A DNA stretch of 64,000 nucleotides from Candidatus Obscuribacter sp. (lineage in GTDB: Bacteria > Cyanobacteriota > Vampirovibrionia > Obscuribacterales > Obscuribacteraceae). The notes under the pieces are model-generated. The model searched no databases and was not told the DNA's origin. It was given only the letters and a program-made list of their open reading frames with translations. The stretch spans positions 1,674,001 through 1,738,000 of the forward strand of contig JADJQZ010000001.1 in NCBI GenBank assembly GCA_016712465.1, given 5' to 3'. Below, piece by piece: positions 17,977-26,864 of the stretch (position 1 is the first letter of the stretch; every line of letters starts with the position of its first letter). Position numbers and translations under genes: made by a program.

Positions 17977-19476
17977 TCACTGATCGGAATCGTCGTTGCC
18001 GCCGTATGTAGGGCCGGAACGGCGAGCCCTATCGCCATCGGTGGAGGGCTGACGCTGCGCGCTCTCGCCCAGACCGGTGAGAAGAAAGCCCAGGATATTG
18101 GTTTTTCTTGCCTCTTCCTTGAGCTGTTCGCCCAGGGCTCCGGGCAGGCGACTGACCACTACGGCCGTGGCTCTGGCTCCGTCTGTGTCGTTCAGTTTGA
18201 AGCTCAGACCCCGGAAACTCTGGCCGTTGATCACGACGAACTCCAGACGGCCGCTGCTGGATAAACTGTTATCCACGTAGCGCACGGAATGTTCGGCGGC
18301 ATTGATTTTTTCGCTTTTGAACTTGCCGGCAAGCGCCTTCACGGCTGAACCAATCTGGCTGTCGCTCAAAGTATCTTGTTTGAGAATGCAAATGATGGTA
18401 TCGGCTTTACCGGTACGTCCCTTTGATCCGGCATAGAGGCGCATGGCCGGTTGCTTACGGTACTGGGCCCAGATCCAGTTCTTGTCTTGCAGATCGGTCT
18501 CCACAGGCATGCCCATAGACTTTTCAAAGTGGTAGAAGTCATCTCCCAGACCGGCCTGAGTGGCGGCTCCTTTCACCAGTAAATCGAGGGCCTGCAACTC
18601 GCTGCCCTTGAGGGGCAGGGGGTTACCCATGCTGGCCGCCACCGCTGTTAATGGCTTCTCCGGTTCGGGGTGAGGCTGGCTGAGGTTGCTATTGCCACTG
18701 CCGGTGGTGTTGGCGGCGCCGGCCCCTGTGGGCGTTTGTTTCGGCGGCTCCGGTTTGGGTTTGGCTTTGGGGGCAGCGGCCGCTTGCAACTGGTCTTTTT
18801 TCTTCTGGGCTTCCATTCTGGCCTTTGCCAGTCGGGTGCGCCCCAGTAAGAAGTTAAGCTGGGTGCGGGCGTCGTCATCGGTCATGGCTACCGGCTGCAC
18901 TCTTGCTACCAGCAAATTCTGGCTGGGGGAGCCGTCCGCCAGCTTACACAAAATCTTGCATTCAATCATGGGCCATTCGCTTTGATCCATGGGCAATTCG
19001 AAAGGTCGCTTGCCGTGGGCTTCCGTATTTACCAGCTGCTGTCCGCCATTGGTGTCGAAATAGGTCTGCCAGCGGTAAATGTTGAGAATGCCTTCGGCCA
19101 GTACACGAAAATGAGCTTGCAGTTGAATCGGTGCACCAACAAGATTTTTGCCGGTGTTGTTTTCGATAGTGAAGGCGATGGAGGGGTGATAACCCAGGGC
19201 ATCATGGGTCCAGTAAGTGACGAAGGCCGGCACGAATAGTTTGGTGGAGGGCTTACTGGCTCCACTGTCGCTGTCGCCGGGGTCGTCGGCGTTGCCCCGG
19301 CGCATGGGCGGGCGGTAGTCGTCGTCATCATCGGCCTGGGCCAGGGCCGCCCCTGGGCAGTTAAGGCTCAGAAGGCTAAGTGTCAGGGCCAACCAGGGCT
19401 TGCTCCAGGAGCGAGGGGCTCCGGAGTGATGCGGTTTCTTCGAGGGTGGGGAGGCAAGACCTGTATCTTTCATCAC
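17977..19476 (-). CDS. Exported hypothetical protein with Pro/Lys-rich linker
   Basis: 499 residues, family not recognised. The N-terminus has a basic stretch and a hydrophobic segment (LALTLSLLSLNCPGAALAQA), consistent with a Sec signal peptide ending ALAQA near residue 48, followed by an acidic DDDDD patch. Residues from about 75 to 200 look like a beta-rich domain (FVPAFVTYWTHDALGYHPSI). A Lys/Pro/Ala-rich linker (about 225-280) leads to a second globular region of about 200 residues. The C-terminus is rich in Arg, Ser and Asp. It lies upstream of the proline dehydrogenase gene on the same strand but with a gap of about 210 bases. Function unknown. Confidence 0.7.
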   Translation of the reverse strand: MMKDTGLASPPSKKPHHSGAPRSWSKPWLALTLSLLSLNCPGAALAQADDDDDYRPPMRRGNADDPGDSDSGASKPSTKLFVPAFVTYWTHDALGYHPSIAFTIENNTGKNLVGAPIQLQAHFRVLAEGILNIYRWQTYFDTNGGQQLVNTEAHGKRPFELPMDQSEWPMIECKILCKLADGSPSQNLLVARVQPVAMTDDDARTQLNFLLGRTRLAKARMEAQKKKDQLQAAAAPKAKPKPEPPKQTPTGAGAANTTGSGNSNLSQPHPEPEKPLTAVAASMGNPLPLKGSELQALDLLVKGAATQAGLGDDFYHFEKSMGMPVETDLQDKNWIWAQYRKQPAMRLYAGSKGRTGKADTIICILKQDTLSDSQIGSAVKALAGKFKSEKINAAEHSVRYVDNSLSSSGRLEFVVINGQSFRGLSFKLNDTDGARATAVVVSRLPGALGEQLKEEARKTNILGFLLTGLGESAQRQPSTDGDRARRSGPTYGGNDDSDQ

Positions 19477-19489
19477 TGCTTATATTAGC

Positions 19490-20185
19490 TTACAGTTCGG
19501 TCGCTCGCCATAGATACCAGCTGGCGCAGGTGCGGTAGGGTCGCCAGAGTTCTGCCCGGGCTAGAACCGAAGCCGGCGTTGCCAGCCCGTCTTTGGCTTT
19601 CTTGCCGTGGCGGGGAAAAGTGCGGGTGAAGCCCTTGCGAATACCGTAGTCGGTATGGGGCATGACATCGGGTCTTCCCAGCCGAAAGATAAGCAGCATT
19701 TGCACGGTCCAGGTGCCGATACCACGGATGGTGACAAGTTTCTCAATCAGCTCCTCGTCACTGAGGCTGTTCATCTCTTCTATGTCCGGCACCGCTCCTT
19801 CCTTAGTGCGTGCCGCTAAGTCCAAAAGGGCCAGTTGTTTGCTGCCGGAAAGCCCGCAGGCTCTTAGCTCCTCCGGGCTTCTTTTGAGAAGGCTCTCGGC
19901 TTTCGGGAAGGTCTTTTGACCGGCCCGGCCCTGTCCGAGCTGCTCCACCACTTTGTTGAAGATGCTGGCTGCTGCCTTGCCGGTAATCTGCTGGTAGATA
20001 ATTGATTCCGCCAGGGCTTCATAAGTAGATTGCAAGGCATTGACGGGCAATTTGTATTCGCCCACCTCTTCAATTAATTCCGCCAGCTTCTTATCTCGGC
20101 TGCACAGATAGTCGGCAATTTCCTTTGCCTGCTTGTTGCTTTTGGCCTGCCTGAGGCTTCGCCCGGCGCTCGCTTGGTCAGCCAT
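19490..20185 (-). CDS. DNA-3-methyladenine glycosylase II (AlkA-like, HhH-GPD)
   Basis: Base-excision repair glycosylase of the helix-hairpin-helix-GPD superfamily. The hairpin LVTIRGIGTWTVQMLL is followed by the catalytic Asp region RPDVMPHTDYGIRKGF. The upstream IIYQQITGKAAASIFNKV helix and the C-terminal WRPYRTCASWYLWR are also typical of the AlkA family. It excises alkylated purines. The ATG at 20185 is preferred over a GTG two codons upstream. It starts nine bases after the stop of the LRR gene and probably shares its transcript. At 231 residues it is a short, catalytic-domain-only version. Confidence 0.88.
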   Translation of the reverse strand: MADQASAGRSLRQAKSNKQAKEIADYLCSRDKKLAELIEEVGEYKLPVNALQSTYEALAESIIYQQITGKAAASIFNKVVEQLGQGRAGQKTFPKAESLLKRSPEELRACGLSGSKQLALLDLAARTKEGAVPDIEEMNSLSDEELIEKLVTIRGIGTWTVQMLLIFRLGRPDVMPHTDYGIRKGFTRTFPRHGKKAKDGLATPASVLARAELWRPYRTCASWYLWRATEL

Positions 20186-20193
20186 GGCCACCC

Positions 20194-21570
20194 TCAGGAA
20201 AGGGAGGGCCAGAGGTCCAGATTGCTCATGGATTGCTCCGAAAAGCGGGGCACATAGCTCAGGGGTTTGCCTGTTTTCTTGCGGAAGGCCCGCCCCGCCA
20301 CCGCCGTTAGTGCGGCAAAACCCAGGTCTTTTGGCATGAGGCTGGGATCTTGCAGAATCTCCTCATAAAAGCCCTGACCGTTTGCCACCGCGCAGGCCCG
20401 GGCCGCCAGAAACCAATCTCTGGAGAAGTGATGGTCTTGATCTTGGTAGGCGTCTTTGCCTATTTCACGGGCATAGGCCTCACCGTCGATGTCGTAGAGC
20501 TTTCGGCAGAGTATTTCTTGAAAGGCGCAGATTTCTTCCTCTTTTTTCATAGAAAGGAAACTGACCAGGGGTTCGATGACGGCATCATCATTGCCTTCTT
20601 CATCCCAGTTGAGCAGATCGATGATGTCCCAGAACTCCACTTCGTTCATGTACTTGCCGGGTTTATCGATGGTTTTTGGCGGCTCCAGTTGTTTGACGGC
20701 CTTGTCGGCTGCGTTGCTTGGCCCGCCGCTCTTTTCTTTGACGGACAGGTCGACCCATTCGGCCAGGGTGAATTCCGGTCTTGAAGGTGCCTGGCGCTTC
20801 CACTTCACGCGCAACTGCGGATTTACCTTACGCAACTGCTCGATGGCCGCTTCGGAAACCTCCGTATTGAAAAGATAGAGCCTCAGCAAATGCTTGAGTT
20901 TGCCCAGTTCCAGAATACCTTTGTCGGTTACTGCCGTGCCGGACAGACCAAGAAGCATGAGATTTTGAAAAGTCAAAAGGGCTTCTATGCCTTCATCACC
21001 GACACTGGTGCCGTTCAGCCAGAGTTCTTTGAGATTGGTGAGGGGGGTGAGGTGGGTGAGACCGTCGGATGTAATGTTAGTGGCGGTCAAGCCCAGAGAT
21101 TCCAGATCTTTCAGCCTGGCTATGAAGCCTAGACCGGCATCGGTGATGGGAGTGTAGGCTAACTCCAGCACCCGGATGGAACTCAAATGGGAAATGTGGG
21201 TCAGCCCCAGATCCATGACCTGGGAGCGGCTCATATCCAGCACGTGCAGGCTGTCGGCCTGGAGATTTTCCAGGGGGCTGAGGCTACCGGCCGCACTGGT
21301 TGAAATTTTCAGCTGCAGTTTATGGTTCTCGGCATCTTCCACCATGATGTCGCCGGAGGCGTCGTCCAACCATTGCCAATTAATGGGTTGGTTCTCCGGG
21401 TTGACAATCAGACCCTGGGGGGTAGTTAAGAGTTCCCATGTCTCCGGTTGTTGAGCGGGAGCTATATAAAGCCCGCCCATGGAAAAGCGCTTGGGGAATC
21501 TCAATAGTTTCACGGTTGTAAGTAATTCGATGTGGGATGGAAGTGATTCTTGCAGGTCAGGCGATAACAT
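20194..21570 (-). CDS. Leucine-rich-repeat protein (458 aa)
   Basis: Residues from about 100 to 250 contain six or so consecutive repeats of about 24 residues with the pattern L-x-L-x-x-T-x-(I/V)-(T/S)-D-x-G-(L/I). Examples are VLELAYTPITDAGLGFIA and GLSGTAVTDKGILEL. The N-terminal 95 residues and C-terminal 170 residues are not recognised; the C-terminal part carries many acidic residues and no repeats. No signal peptide is evident, so it is probably cytoplasmic. Repeats of this style often mediate protein binding. It shares repeat type with the exported LRR protein at 39500-40516. The start ATG at 21570 has only a weak ribosome site. Confidence 0.78.
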   Translation of the reverse strand: MLSPDLQESLPSHIELLTTVKLLRFPKRFSMGGLYIAPAQQPETWELLTTPQGLIVNPENQPINWQWLDDASGDIMVEDAENHKLQLKISTSAAGSLSPLENLQADSLHVLDMSRSQVMDLGLTHISHLSSIRVLELAYTPITDAGLGFIARLKDLESLGLTATNITSDGLTHLTPLTNLKELWLNGTSVGDEGIEALLTFQNLMLLGLSGTAVTDKGILELGKLKHLLRLYLFNTEVSEAAIEQLRKVNPQLRVKWKRQAPSRPEFTLAEWVDLSVKEKSGGPSNAADKAVKQLEPPKTIDKPGKYMNEVEFWDIIDLLNWDEEGNDDAVIEPLVSFLSMKKEEEICAFQEILCRKLYDIDGEAYAREIGKDAYQDQDHHFSRDWFLAARACAVANGQGFYEEILQDPSLMPKDLGFAALTAVAGRAFRKKTGKPLSYVPRFSEQSMSNLDLWPSLS

Positions 21571-21653
21571 TATCCGATTGCAGGCAATCTGTCTTCAGGT
21601 GTTATGCTTTTCCAAGATGGCTTTTGTGATTAGTCAAGGAGACTTTATAAGGC

Positions 21654-22121
21654 ATGGATGAGATAGACGCTCAGGGTCGCCAGCTTCTGGTGGATCGTCC
21701 GCTGCTTACCAGGGGCAGGCTCTCGGTCTATAGAGAGACCGGATCGTGCGGGACCGATGACTGGTTCCCCCGTCTCAACGTTACCTTGAAAAAATCCGGC
21801 TCTGATGAAATTCTCTGGCAGTGGACCACCCACAGCCTGCCTGTAGATTTTGAAGAGCCGCCGCCCTATGGCGAAGATCTCCTCTTTGAAAAATATTTTG
21901 AGCTGGACTCGGCGGTGCGTTCACCCCGCGGTCTGGAGGTGGTTTTCGAACTTGGTCGCGGCGTCACCGAGCGTGGTTCAGTGGAACAGTTTTCTGCTTC
22001 CCTTTATTTATATCCGGCTTCCTTTGATGACAGGGGCGTGCAGATTGGCGTCCTCGATTTCAGGCAAGGTCTCAACGCTGCTTCCACTCCTATGTTTGCC
22101 CGTTTCAATTTCCCCTGGTAG
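21654..22121 (+). CDS. Hypothetical protein (155 aa)
   Basis: A soluble acidic 155-residue protein of unrecognised family, predicted mostly beta strand (RGRLSVYRETG, PRLNVTLKKSG, SASLYLYPASF). No signal peptide or membrane segment. The ATG has a good ribosome site (aaggag) about 13 bases upstream, and an intrinsic terminator follows the stop within 30 bases, so it appears to be a complete monocistronic gene. It is divergent from the LRR gene. Confidence 0.7.
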   Translation: MDEIDAQGRQLLVDRPLLTRGRLSVYRETGSCGTDDWFPRLNVTLKKSGSDEILWQWTTHSLPVDFEEPPPYGEDLLFEKYFELDSAVRSPRGLEVVFELGRGVTERGSVEQFSASLYLYPASFDDRGVQIGVLDFRQGLNAASTPMFARFNFPW

Positions 22122-22150
22122 CAGCGCTGCAGAGGTAGAAATTCAAACTA

Positions 22151-22186
22151 AAAGGCGCTTCTTCTGCAAGAAGCGCCTTTCTTTTG
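22151..22186 (+). terminator. Intrinsic terminator after the 155-aa gene
   Basis: Perfect 13-base-pair stem (22151-22163 with 22168-22180) around a ctgc loop, followed by ctttt. It lies 30 bases after the stop of the gene at 21654-22121. It may also act on the opposite strand downstream of the tRNA, since the stem is preceded by an A-rich stretch. Confidence 0.88.
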
Positions 22187-22225
22187 TTGCCTTGAATGCT
22201 TGAATTATTAGGGCATTCTAAAAAT

Positions 22226-22298
22226 TGCGCCCGGTGCGACTCGAACGCACGACCAATCGGTTAAAAGCCGAGTGCTCTACCGGCTGAGCTACGGGCGC
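22226..22298 (-). tRNA. tRNA-Lys (anticodon TTT)
   Basis: A 73-base cloverleaf on the minus strand. The acceptor GCGCCCG pairs with CGGGCGC with discriminator A. The D-arm is GCTCAGCCGGTAGAGC, and the anticodon loop CTTTTAA reads TTT. The T-arm GTGCGTTCGAGTCGCAC is complete. CCA is not encoded. All stems pair without mismatch. Confidence 0.97.
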
Positions 22299-22403
22299 TC
22301 AACGGCAACAAGATGTCATCCTAACAGCCCGGTCAGACTGCCGTCAAGAAAGGGAGAGAATATTCATGCATTTGTGAAAGGTATTGTTGCAAGCCTTAAA
22401 AAT

Positions 22404-24944
22404 TCAGGGCAGCGCCACGAGGCTAAGACGTGCCTGTCTCATAAGCAGGCTGCGGCTCAGTGCTCTTTTGCGTTGCAAGAACGGTAATTCTTGTTGGTAA
22501 GGTAAAACTTTTACTTCCACATCCACAGACTCGAGGGCGGTTAGTTGCGGCGGCAGAAAGTCGGCAAAGCCATATGCTCGGAAGCTCTTAGCGAGCGGCA
22601 GAGCCATGGGCGTCATGGGTGAAATCCAGGTTATTTCCCGGTTGCCCTCTTTGCCTCTAAAAATTACCTGGGCACAGAAGTCTCCCTGTTTTTGTTTGGA
22701 TCTGGCCTCGCAAGCAAAAACAAAAAGAGTGGCAGGTTCCGGTTTAAAAGTGGTGCGAGCAAGCAAATCGCTGGCCAGGGGATTATGACCGGCGATTTCT
22801 CTTTCCGGCAGGGTCTTTTCGAAGATTAGCCGACCCTGATTCAGCCCTGGCAAAGGCCCCGGCAAAGGGCTGCTCTTGAGATTTAGATAAGAGAGATTTA
22901 TGCCTGGCTTGCCACCATCTATATAAGGACGCAGATCTCGTTCGCTGGTGGTGAAGCCCTTGGTCCAGGAAAGCAGTTCGACCGAGGGCTTGTAGCGACC
23001 ACCGCCAAAGATGAGCGCCGGTGCTTGAGCCTCGATGCTTAGCTTATTCTCGCCGCTTTTGAAGAAGGTGCGCGGCAGTTGGACCAGCCACCATTGCCTC
23101 AGTCTGTTGGCGTCCCCTCCCATACCTTTCAACTGTAGATTGAGAATTTCGAAAAATTGCTGGTCGCGTTTGACGGCCATATAGGGAAGGGCTTTTGTTT
23201 GCACCGCCCGGCCGTTCACTGCAATCATTAGACTGAGGGGGCTGACCGGACTTTCCAGATCTAGTAAGAGGTTAACTTTGTCGCCTGGGGGTAAGGTGGA
23301 CAAGGATAGGCTGGTTTTCACCGGTCTGAGAAGGCTGTGGCTCACCGTGTAGAGTTCGCGATCATTGAGGACGCAAAAGAAAGTGCAGACCGCGGCGCTG
23401 CCGAAGATTGTGAGAGCGGCCAGGGTGGCTTTGAAGGGGCGTGCAGTGCCGGCACTGGTGCGGCAGAGAAAGCCGGCAAAAGCAAGCACGGAAAGCGCAC
23501 AGATCGATGCCGTTATCAATTCCAGTTCACCGTTACCCAGCACCGAGGGTGATGCCATCAAGACCGCCAGGGTTCGATAATTGCTTAGAATTAGCACCAG
23601 GAGACTACTCAAACTGAGAAGAGCCGGCAGTGCCGTGGTCGGTCCCAGGCGTGCCAGGCAGTGACCGGCTAGAATGGCTAGAATAGGAATGGCCGTATAG
23701 TTGTAGCGGGAAATAGGCTCGAAGGCGCAGTAGCTGAGGTGGGCTACTAAGACCAGGAGTGAGAGCAGGGCAAAGCGGCACTGATTTTTGTCTCTCGCCG
23801 AAAGGGTGAGCATCAGACCTGATAAACCAAGCAGTAAGAGCAGGCGGTGTATAAAGTCTTGCTGGGCGGAATCCAGTCCGAAGACCTTGTAGCGAAATTC
23901 ATTCCAGGAACCGGCCAGGAGCCGGGGCACCTTTCTTACTTCCATCGAAGCCACCGCCAATGGTTCCTGCTTAAATGACAGGAAAAGTCGATTGATGGCG
24001 TCGGCCGGCACTGTTGGAATATCTCGCTGGAAAGGATAGGCTCGCCAGCCGTCCCGTTTCAGATCGGAACCGAGGAAGAGATTAAAAGCCGGTGAACGCG
24101 TTACGGTCAAAAGTGGCTTGCCGGCAATTGCCCTGGTAATGAAGAGCCAGGGGGCAAAGACTAAGGCCAGCCCAAGGCAGAAGGGCAGCGCTTTCAGGCT
24201 CATGGTTTTCAACCCGGAGCGCAAGCCGTTGCGCCCGGTCAGCAAGTAGGCGAGTGCCACTGCCGGCGGTAGTAAGTAAAAGAGCGGCTTAGACAGCATG
24301 AGAGCGGCCGTGAGAAAACCCAGGAAAACCACCGGACCGTCCAGGGGGGCTCTACTTCTGCGCTCTTTCAAACGGTCTACAAACAAAAGCCAGAGGGGCA
24401 AGAGCGCGCTGCAGAATATTTCCGAATAACATGACTGCACATTCAAACAGGCGGACGGATAGAAGGCCAGAAAAAGGGCAGCCAGGATAGCGGTGAGACG
24501 TCCGAAAAAGCGTCTTGCCAGTAAGTAGGTGCATACGCAACTGAGGCTGGAGACAATACTGATTATGGTGCCGAGATTCCAAATGTGGGCATTGAAGTCT
24601 TTCGAGCCGGGCGGCACTCCGGCCAGTAGATTGACCACGGCCATATAGGTGGTAATGACGGGACCGTCGTTCATAAAGCGGTCCGCCAGTTTTGCCGATG
24701 ACATAACCTGGGCGTCGGTGGCGCCCACCTGACCGAGGGCAGCAAGGGCCGCTTCCAAACTATTGAGCTTGCCGTTCAGTATGGAGTGCGCGAAATTGAG
24801 AAGTTCGCTGCCGCCTGAGAGAAAATAGAAGGCATCGCCTTCCTGCACCACCAGGTGTTCTATAGCGAATAGGTAGGTGAGCCTGAGCATAAGGGCCAGA
24901 AGAAAAATCAGTGCCCCGTCTTTGATCACCTTGTCGGAAGACAT
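22404..24944 (-). CDS. Membrane glycosyltransferase, GT39/ArnT-like
   Basis: 846 residues. The first about 520 contain eleven to thirteen hydrophobic segments. An early extracytoplasmic loop carries VVQEGDAFYFLSGG and FMNDGPVITTYMAVV, the acidic-residue loop and the D/E-x-P-type motif of PMT/ArnT-like enzymes that use polyprenyl-phosphate sugars. The C-terminal 300 residues are a soluble, strand-rich domain outside the membrane. Probable role: adding a sugar to an envelope polymer or protein; donor and acceptor cannot be told from sequence. Its start lies six bases after the stop of the SGNH hydrolase gene, so the two are probably co-transcribed and act on the same envelope glycan. Confidence 0.75.
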   Translation of the reverse strand: MSSDKVIKDGALIFLLALMLRLTYLFAIEHLVVQEGDAFYFLSGGSELLNFAHSILNGKLNSLEAALAALGQVGATDAQVMSSAKLADRFMNDGPVITTYMAVVNLLAGVPPGSKDFNAHIWNLGTIISIVSSLSCVCTYLLARRFFGRLTAILAALFLAFYPSACLNVQSCYSEIFCSALLPLWLLFVDRLKERRSRAPLDGPVVFLGFLTAALMLSKPLFYLLPPAVALAYLLTGRNGLRSGLKTMSLKALPFCLGLALVFAPWLFITRAIAGKPLLTVTRSPAFNLFLGSDLKRDGWRAYPFQRDIPTVPADAINRLFLSFKQEPLAVASMEVRKVPRLLAGSWNEFRYKVFGLDSAQQDFIHRLLLLLGLSGLMLTLSARDKNQCRFALLSLLVLVAHLSYCAFEPISRYNYTAIPILAILAGHCLARLGPTTALPALLSLSSLLVLILSNYRTLAVLMASPSVLGNGELELITASICALSVLAFAGFLCRTSAGTARPFKATLAALTIFGSAAVCTFFCVLNDRELYTVSHSLLRPVKTSLSLSTLPPGDKVNLLLDLESPVSPLSLMIAVNGRAVQTKALPYMAVKRDQQFFEILNLQLKGMGGDANRLRQWWLVQLPRTFFKSGENKLSIEAQAPALIFGGGRYKPSVELLSWTKGFTTSERDLRPYIDGGKPGINLSYLNLKSSPLPGPLPGLNQGRLIFEKTLPEREIAGHNPLASDLLARTTFKPEPATLFVFACEARSKQKQGDFCAQVIFRGKEGNREITWISPMTPMALPLAKSFRAYGFADFLPPQLTALESVDVEVKVLPYQQELPFLQRKRALSRSLLMRQARLSLVALP

Positions 24945-24950
24945 TTCACC

Positions 24951-26468
24951 CTAATTTCTTTTCTCTTCGACGATTTGAGTCACCGGCTCAGCCAAAAGGT
25001 TTTCCACGTACTTGTGACCGCCCCTGGTCAGGTGCGCCGCATAAAATAGATCGCACTGCTTGGCCAAGCTGAAGGCTGTAGCCGGAGTTAGAGCATCTAC
25101 GCAGGCAATATGGTTTTTGCGGCAGATCTCTTTCACAATTTGCGCTTCGCCTTTGTAGTCGACATTGAAGAGGGGCTTGTCCATACCGCCAATCGGGCTG
25201 AGGGTGGCACGGGAGGGCAAGACCAGCACCATGAGGCGACCGCCGCGGGCTTGCAAATCCCTGTCCATACGCAAATAGATGGCTTCCAGCGTGTCTTTCA
25301 TGAGAGCGATGAATTTTTCCGCGCCTTTGTCCACAGTCACTCTTGGTGCCGGTTTATCCTGTGACTGTTCCGGTTTGGCAGTGGTTTCCGGCACCTTTTG
25401 TGCGGGGGTGGCGACCTGTGTCGCCGCAGCTACATTCGGTGCGTTTGTCGGTGCCGTGGTCGGCACCGTGGTCTGCATAGGTTTGGCCTTGCCGAGATCC
25501 TTCCCTATGTCCTGGACTATGGTGCGCAGGGTTTTGCCTGGCTGATTTATAAATTTGAGGCAGAGTTTATAGAAAGGGTTGTGAAAACTGGCTTCGTTCT
25601 CGTAATAGGAGATCACTCCCCAGATGCGGCTGTGGTTCCTGATGAAACTAAGGGCGCTGAGAATTTTGGCTCTGGGAGTACGCATCCAGCAGGTCACCGA
25701 GCCTGATTCCACCACCAGCTCCTTGCCGGGAATTTTCAGGGCCAGGGGCCTCACGTTGGCGAGAACCTCGTCAGGGGCGGCCCAGTTTTCAAAAATGTCT
25801 CGGCTGTTGTAGCCGACTATGACCAGGTCAGGCTGGTAGTCCAGAACTTGTTTTTCCAACTGCAAAAGCTCTTGCACGGTGGAATAGCCGGAAGTGCCGA
25901 AATTCAAGACTTGCACGCCGGTGATACCCGTCCGTGGCGCTCGCTCCAATTTTTCATTCAATCTTTTGCCGAGCAGGCGACCAAAAGTGTCTTCAATTGG
26001 TACTTGCAAGCCTTCTACCATGGAATCGCCCAGTAGGGCAATGCGGTATATGCCAGGCGCCTTTTCCTTTCTTAAATGGGTTTCGCGCAGACCGGCGCCG
26101 TCGAAGTAAGAGCGGGAGAAGCCCTCTTTGCGCCAGGTGATGCTCTTATTAGTCATGTGTTTGGTGCCGAGTTCGCTATCGAAGGCGAAAATTTCTTCTT
26201 CGCCGATGCCGGCCAGGGCAAACACGGCTTCAATGGACAAAATAGCCAGCAGGAGCCAGACCAGAGTCTGCAGAGCGGTTTTGAAAAAGCCGACTTTAGC
26301 TGGTGCGCCGCCCCGGCCAGGCAGCGCTTCAGGCTTACCGGCGAGTGTTTGGTCTTCCTTTTCGGATCTTGCAGCGACTGGCACGGGCAAAGATATCTTC
26401 CTTAAACTCAGTACTACCGGTGGTGCAACAGGCGGCGGCCCGACAAACCCGGGTGCTGCCCGGTGCAA
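24951..26468 (-). CDS. Membrane-anchored SGNH/GDSL hydrolase
   Basis: A 505-residue protein with one N-terminal transmembrane helix (LQTLVWLLLAILSIEAVFAL, about residues 65-90) and an extracytoplasmic SGNH domain. Block I is LLGDSMVEGL (catalytic Ser) and block II the Gly in NFGTSGYSTVQE. Block III is the Asn in VGYNSRDIF, and the C-terminal DLFYAAHLTRGGH gives the catalytic Asp/His. A Thr/Pro/Ala-rich insert of about 60 residues lies in the middle. Relatives remove or transfer acyl groups on envelope polysaccharides; this fits the adjacent glycosyltransferase. No in-frame ATG is near the N-terminus; the TTG at 26468 is the best visible start, and the open frame extends further upstream, so the start is uncertain. 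Confidence 0.78.
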   Translation of the reverse strand: MHRAAPGFVGPPPVAPPVVLSLRKISLPVPVAARSEKEDQTLAGKPEALPGRGGAPAKVGFFKTALQTLVWLLLAILSIEAVFALAGIGEEEIFAFDSELGTKHMTNKSITWRKEGFSRSYFDGAGLRETHLRKEKAPGIYRIALLGDSMVEGLQVPIEDTFGRLLGKRLNEKLERAPRTGITGVQVLNFGTSGYSTVQELLQLEKQVLDYQPDLVIVGYNSRDIFENWAAPDEVLANVRPLALKIPGKELVVESGSVTCWMRTPRAKILSALSFIRNHSRIWGVISYYENEASFHNPFYKLCLKFINQPGKTLRTIVQDIGKDLGKAKPMQTTVPTTAPTNAPNVAAATQVATPAQKVPETTAKPEQSQDKPAPRVTVDKGAEKFIALMKDTLEAIYLRMDRDLQARGGRLMVLVLPSRATLSPIGGMDKPLFNVDYKGEAQIVKEICRKNHIACVDALTPATAFSLAKQCDLFYAAHLTRGGHKYVENLLAEPVTQIVEEKRN

Positions 26469-26864
26469 GCGTTCGCTCTTCAGTTCTTCAGGGGCAAGCT
26501 GCGGCGCACCTGCAAAAAAGGAAATTTCGAACTTCAGTAGTATACAAGGGGCTCCCGGTCTGAGTCTGGAAACCCCGTTAATCTGAAGAATTCGGTCTAT
26601 AATTAAACAGCATTAATTACGAGATATTGACTATACAAAAGATACATTAGTACCATTTGAGCTATCAATCAGGCATCTCTGCCCAGGGTCTTTTTCGAGT
26701 GTCAAACTCCCGGGCGAAAGTCTAATTTTCGGCTAATTTAAGGGCAACTCAAGCCTTTGCTTTGCTGTCAGTACTTTCCACTGTTCCGGTCCATGAGAGA
26801 AATTTCCTGTACTTTGCTCGTTATTTAGTCGCAGGTTCTAAGACACCTGTGTGAGGAGGATTAA
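26469..26864. promoter_or_regulatory. Divergent intergenic region between the SGNH and aminotransferase genes
   Basis: About 400 bases, AT-rich around 26590-26660, between two diverging genes and therefore expected to hold promoters for both. It contains ATTGACTAT at about 26626, a match to a motif that recurs upstream of other genes here, but no convincing -10 element at 17-base spacing. An SD (gaggagg, 26853-26859) decides the GTG start of the aminotransferase. No gene is seen. Confidence 0.45.
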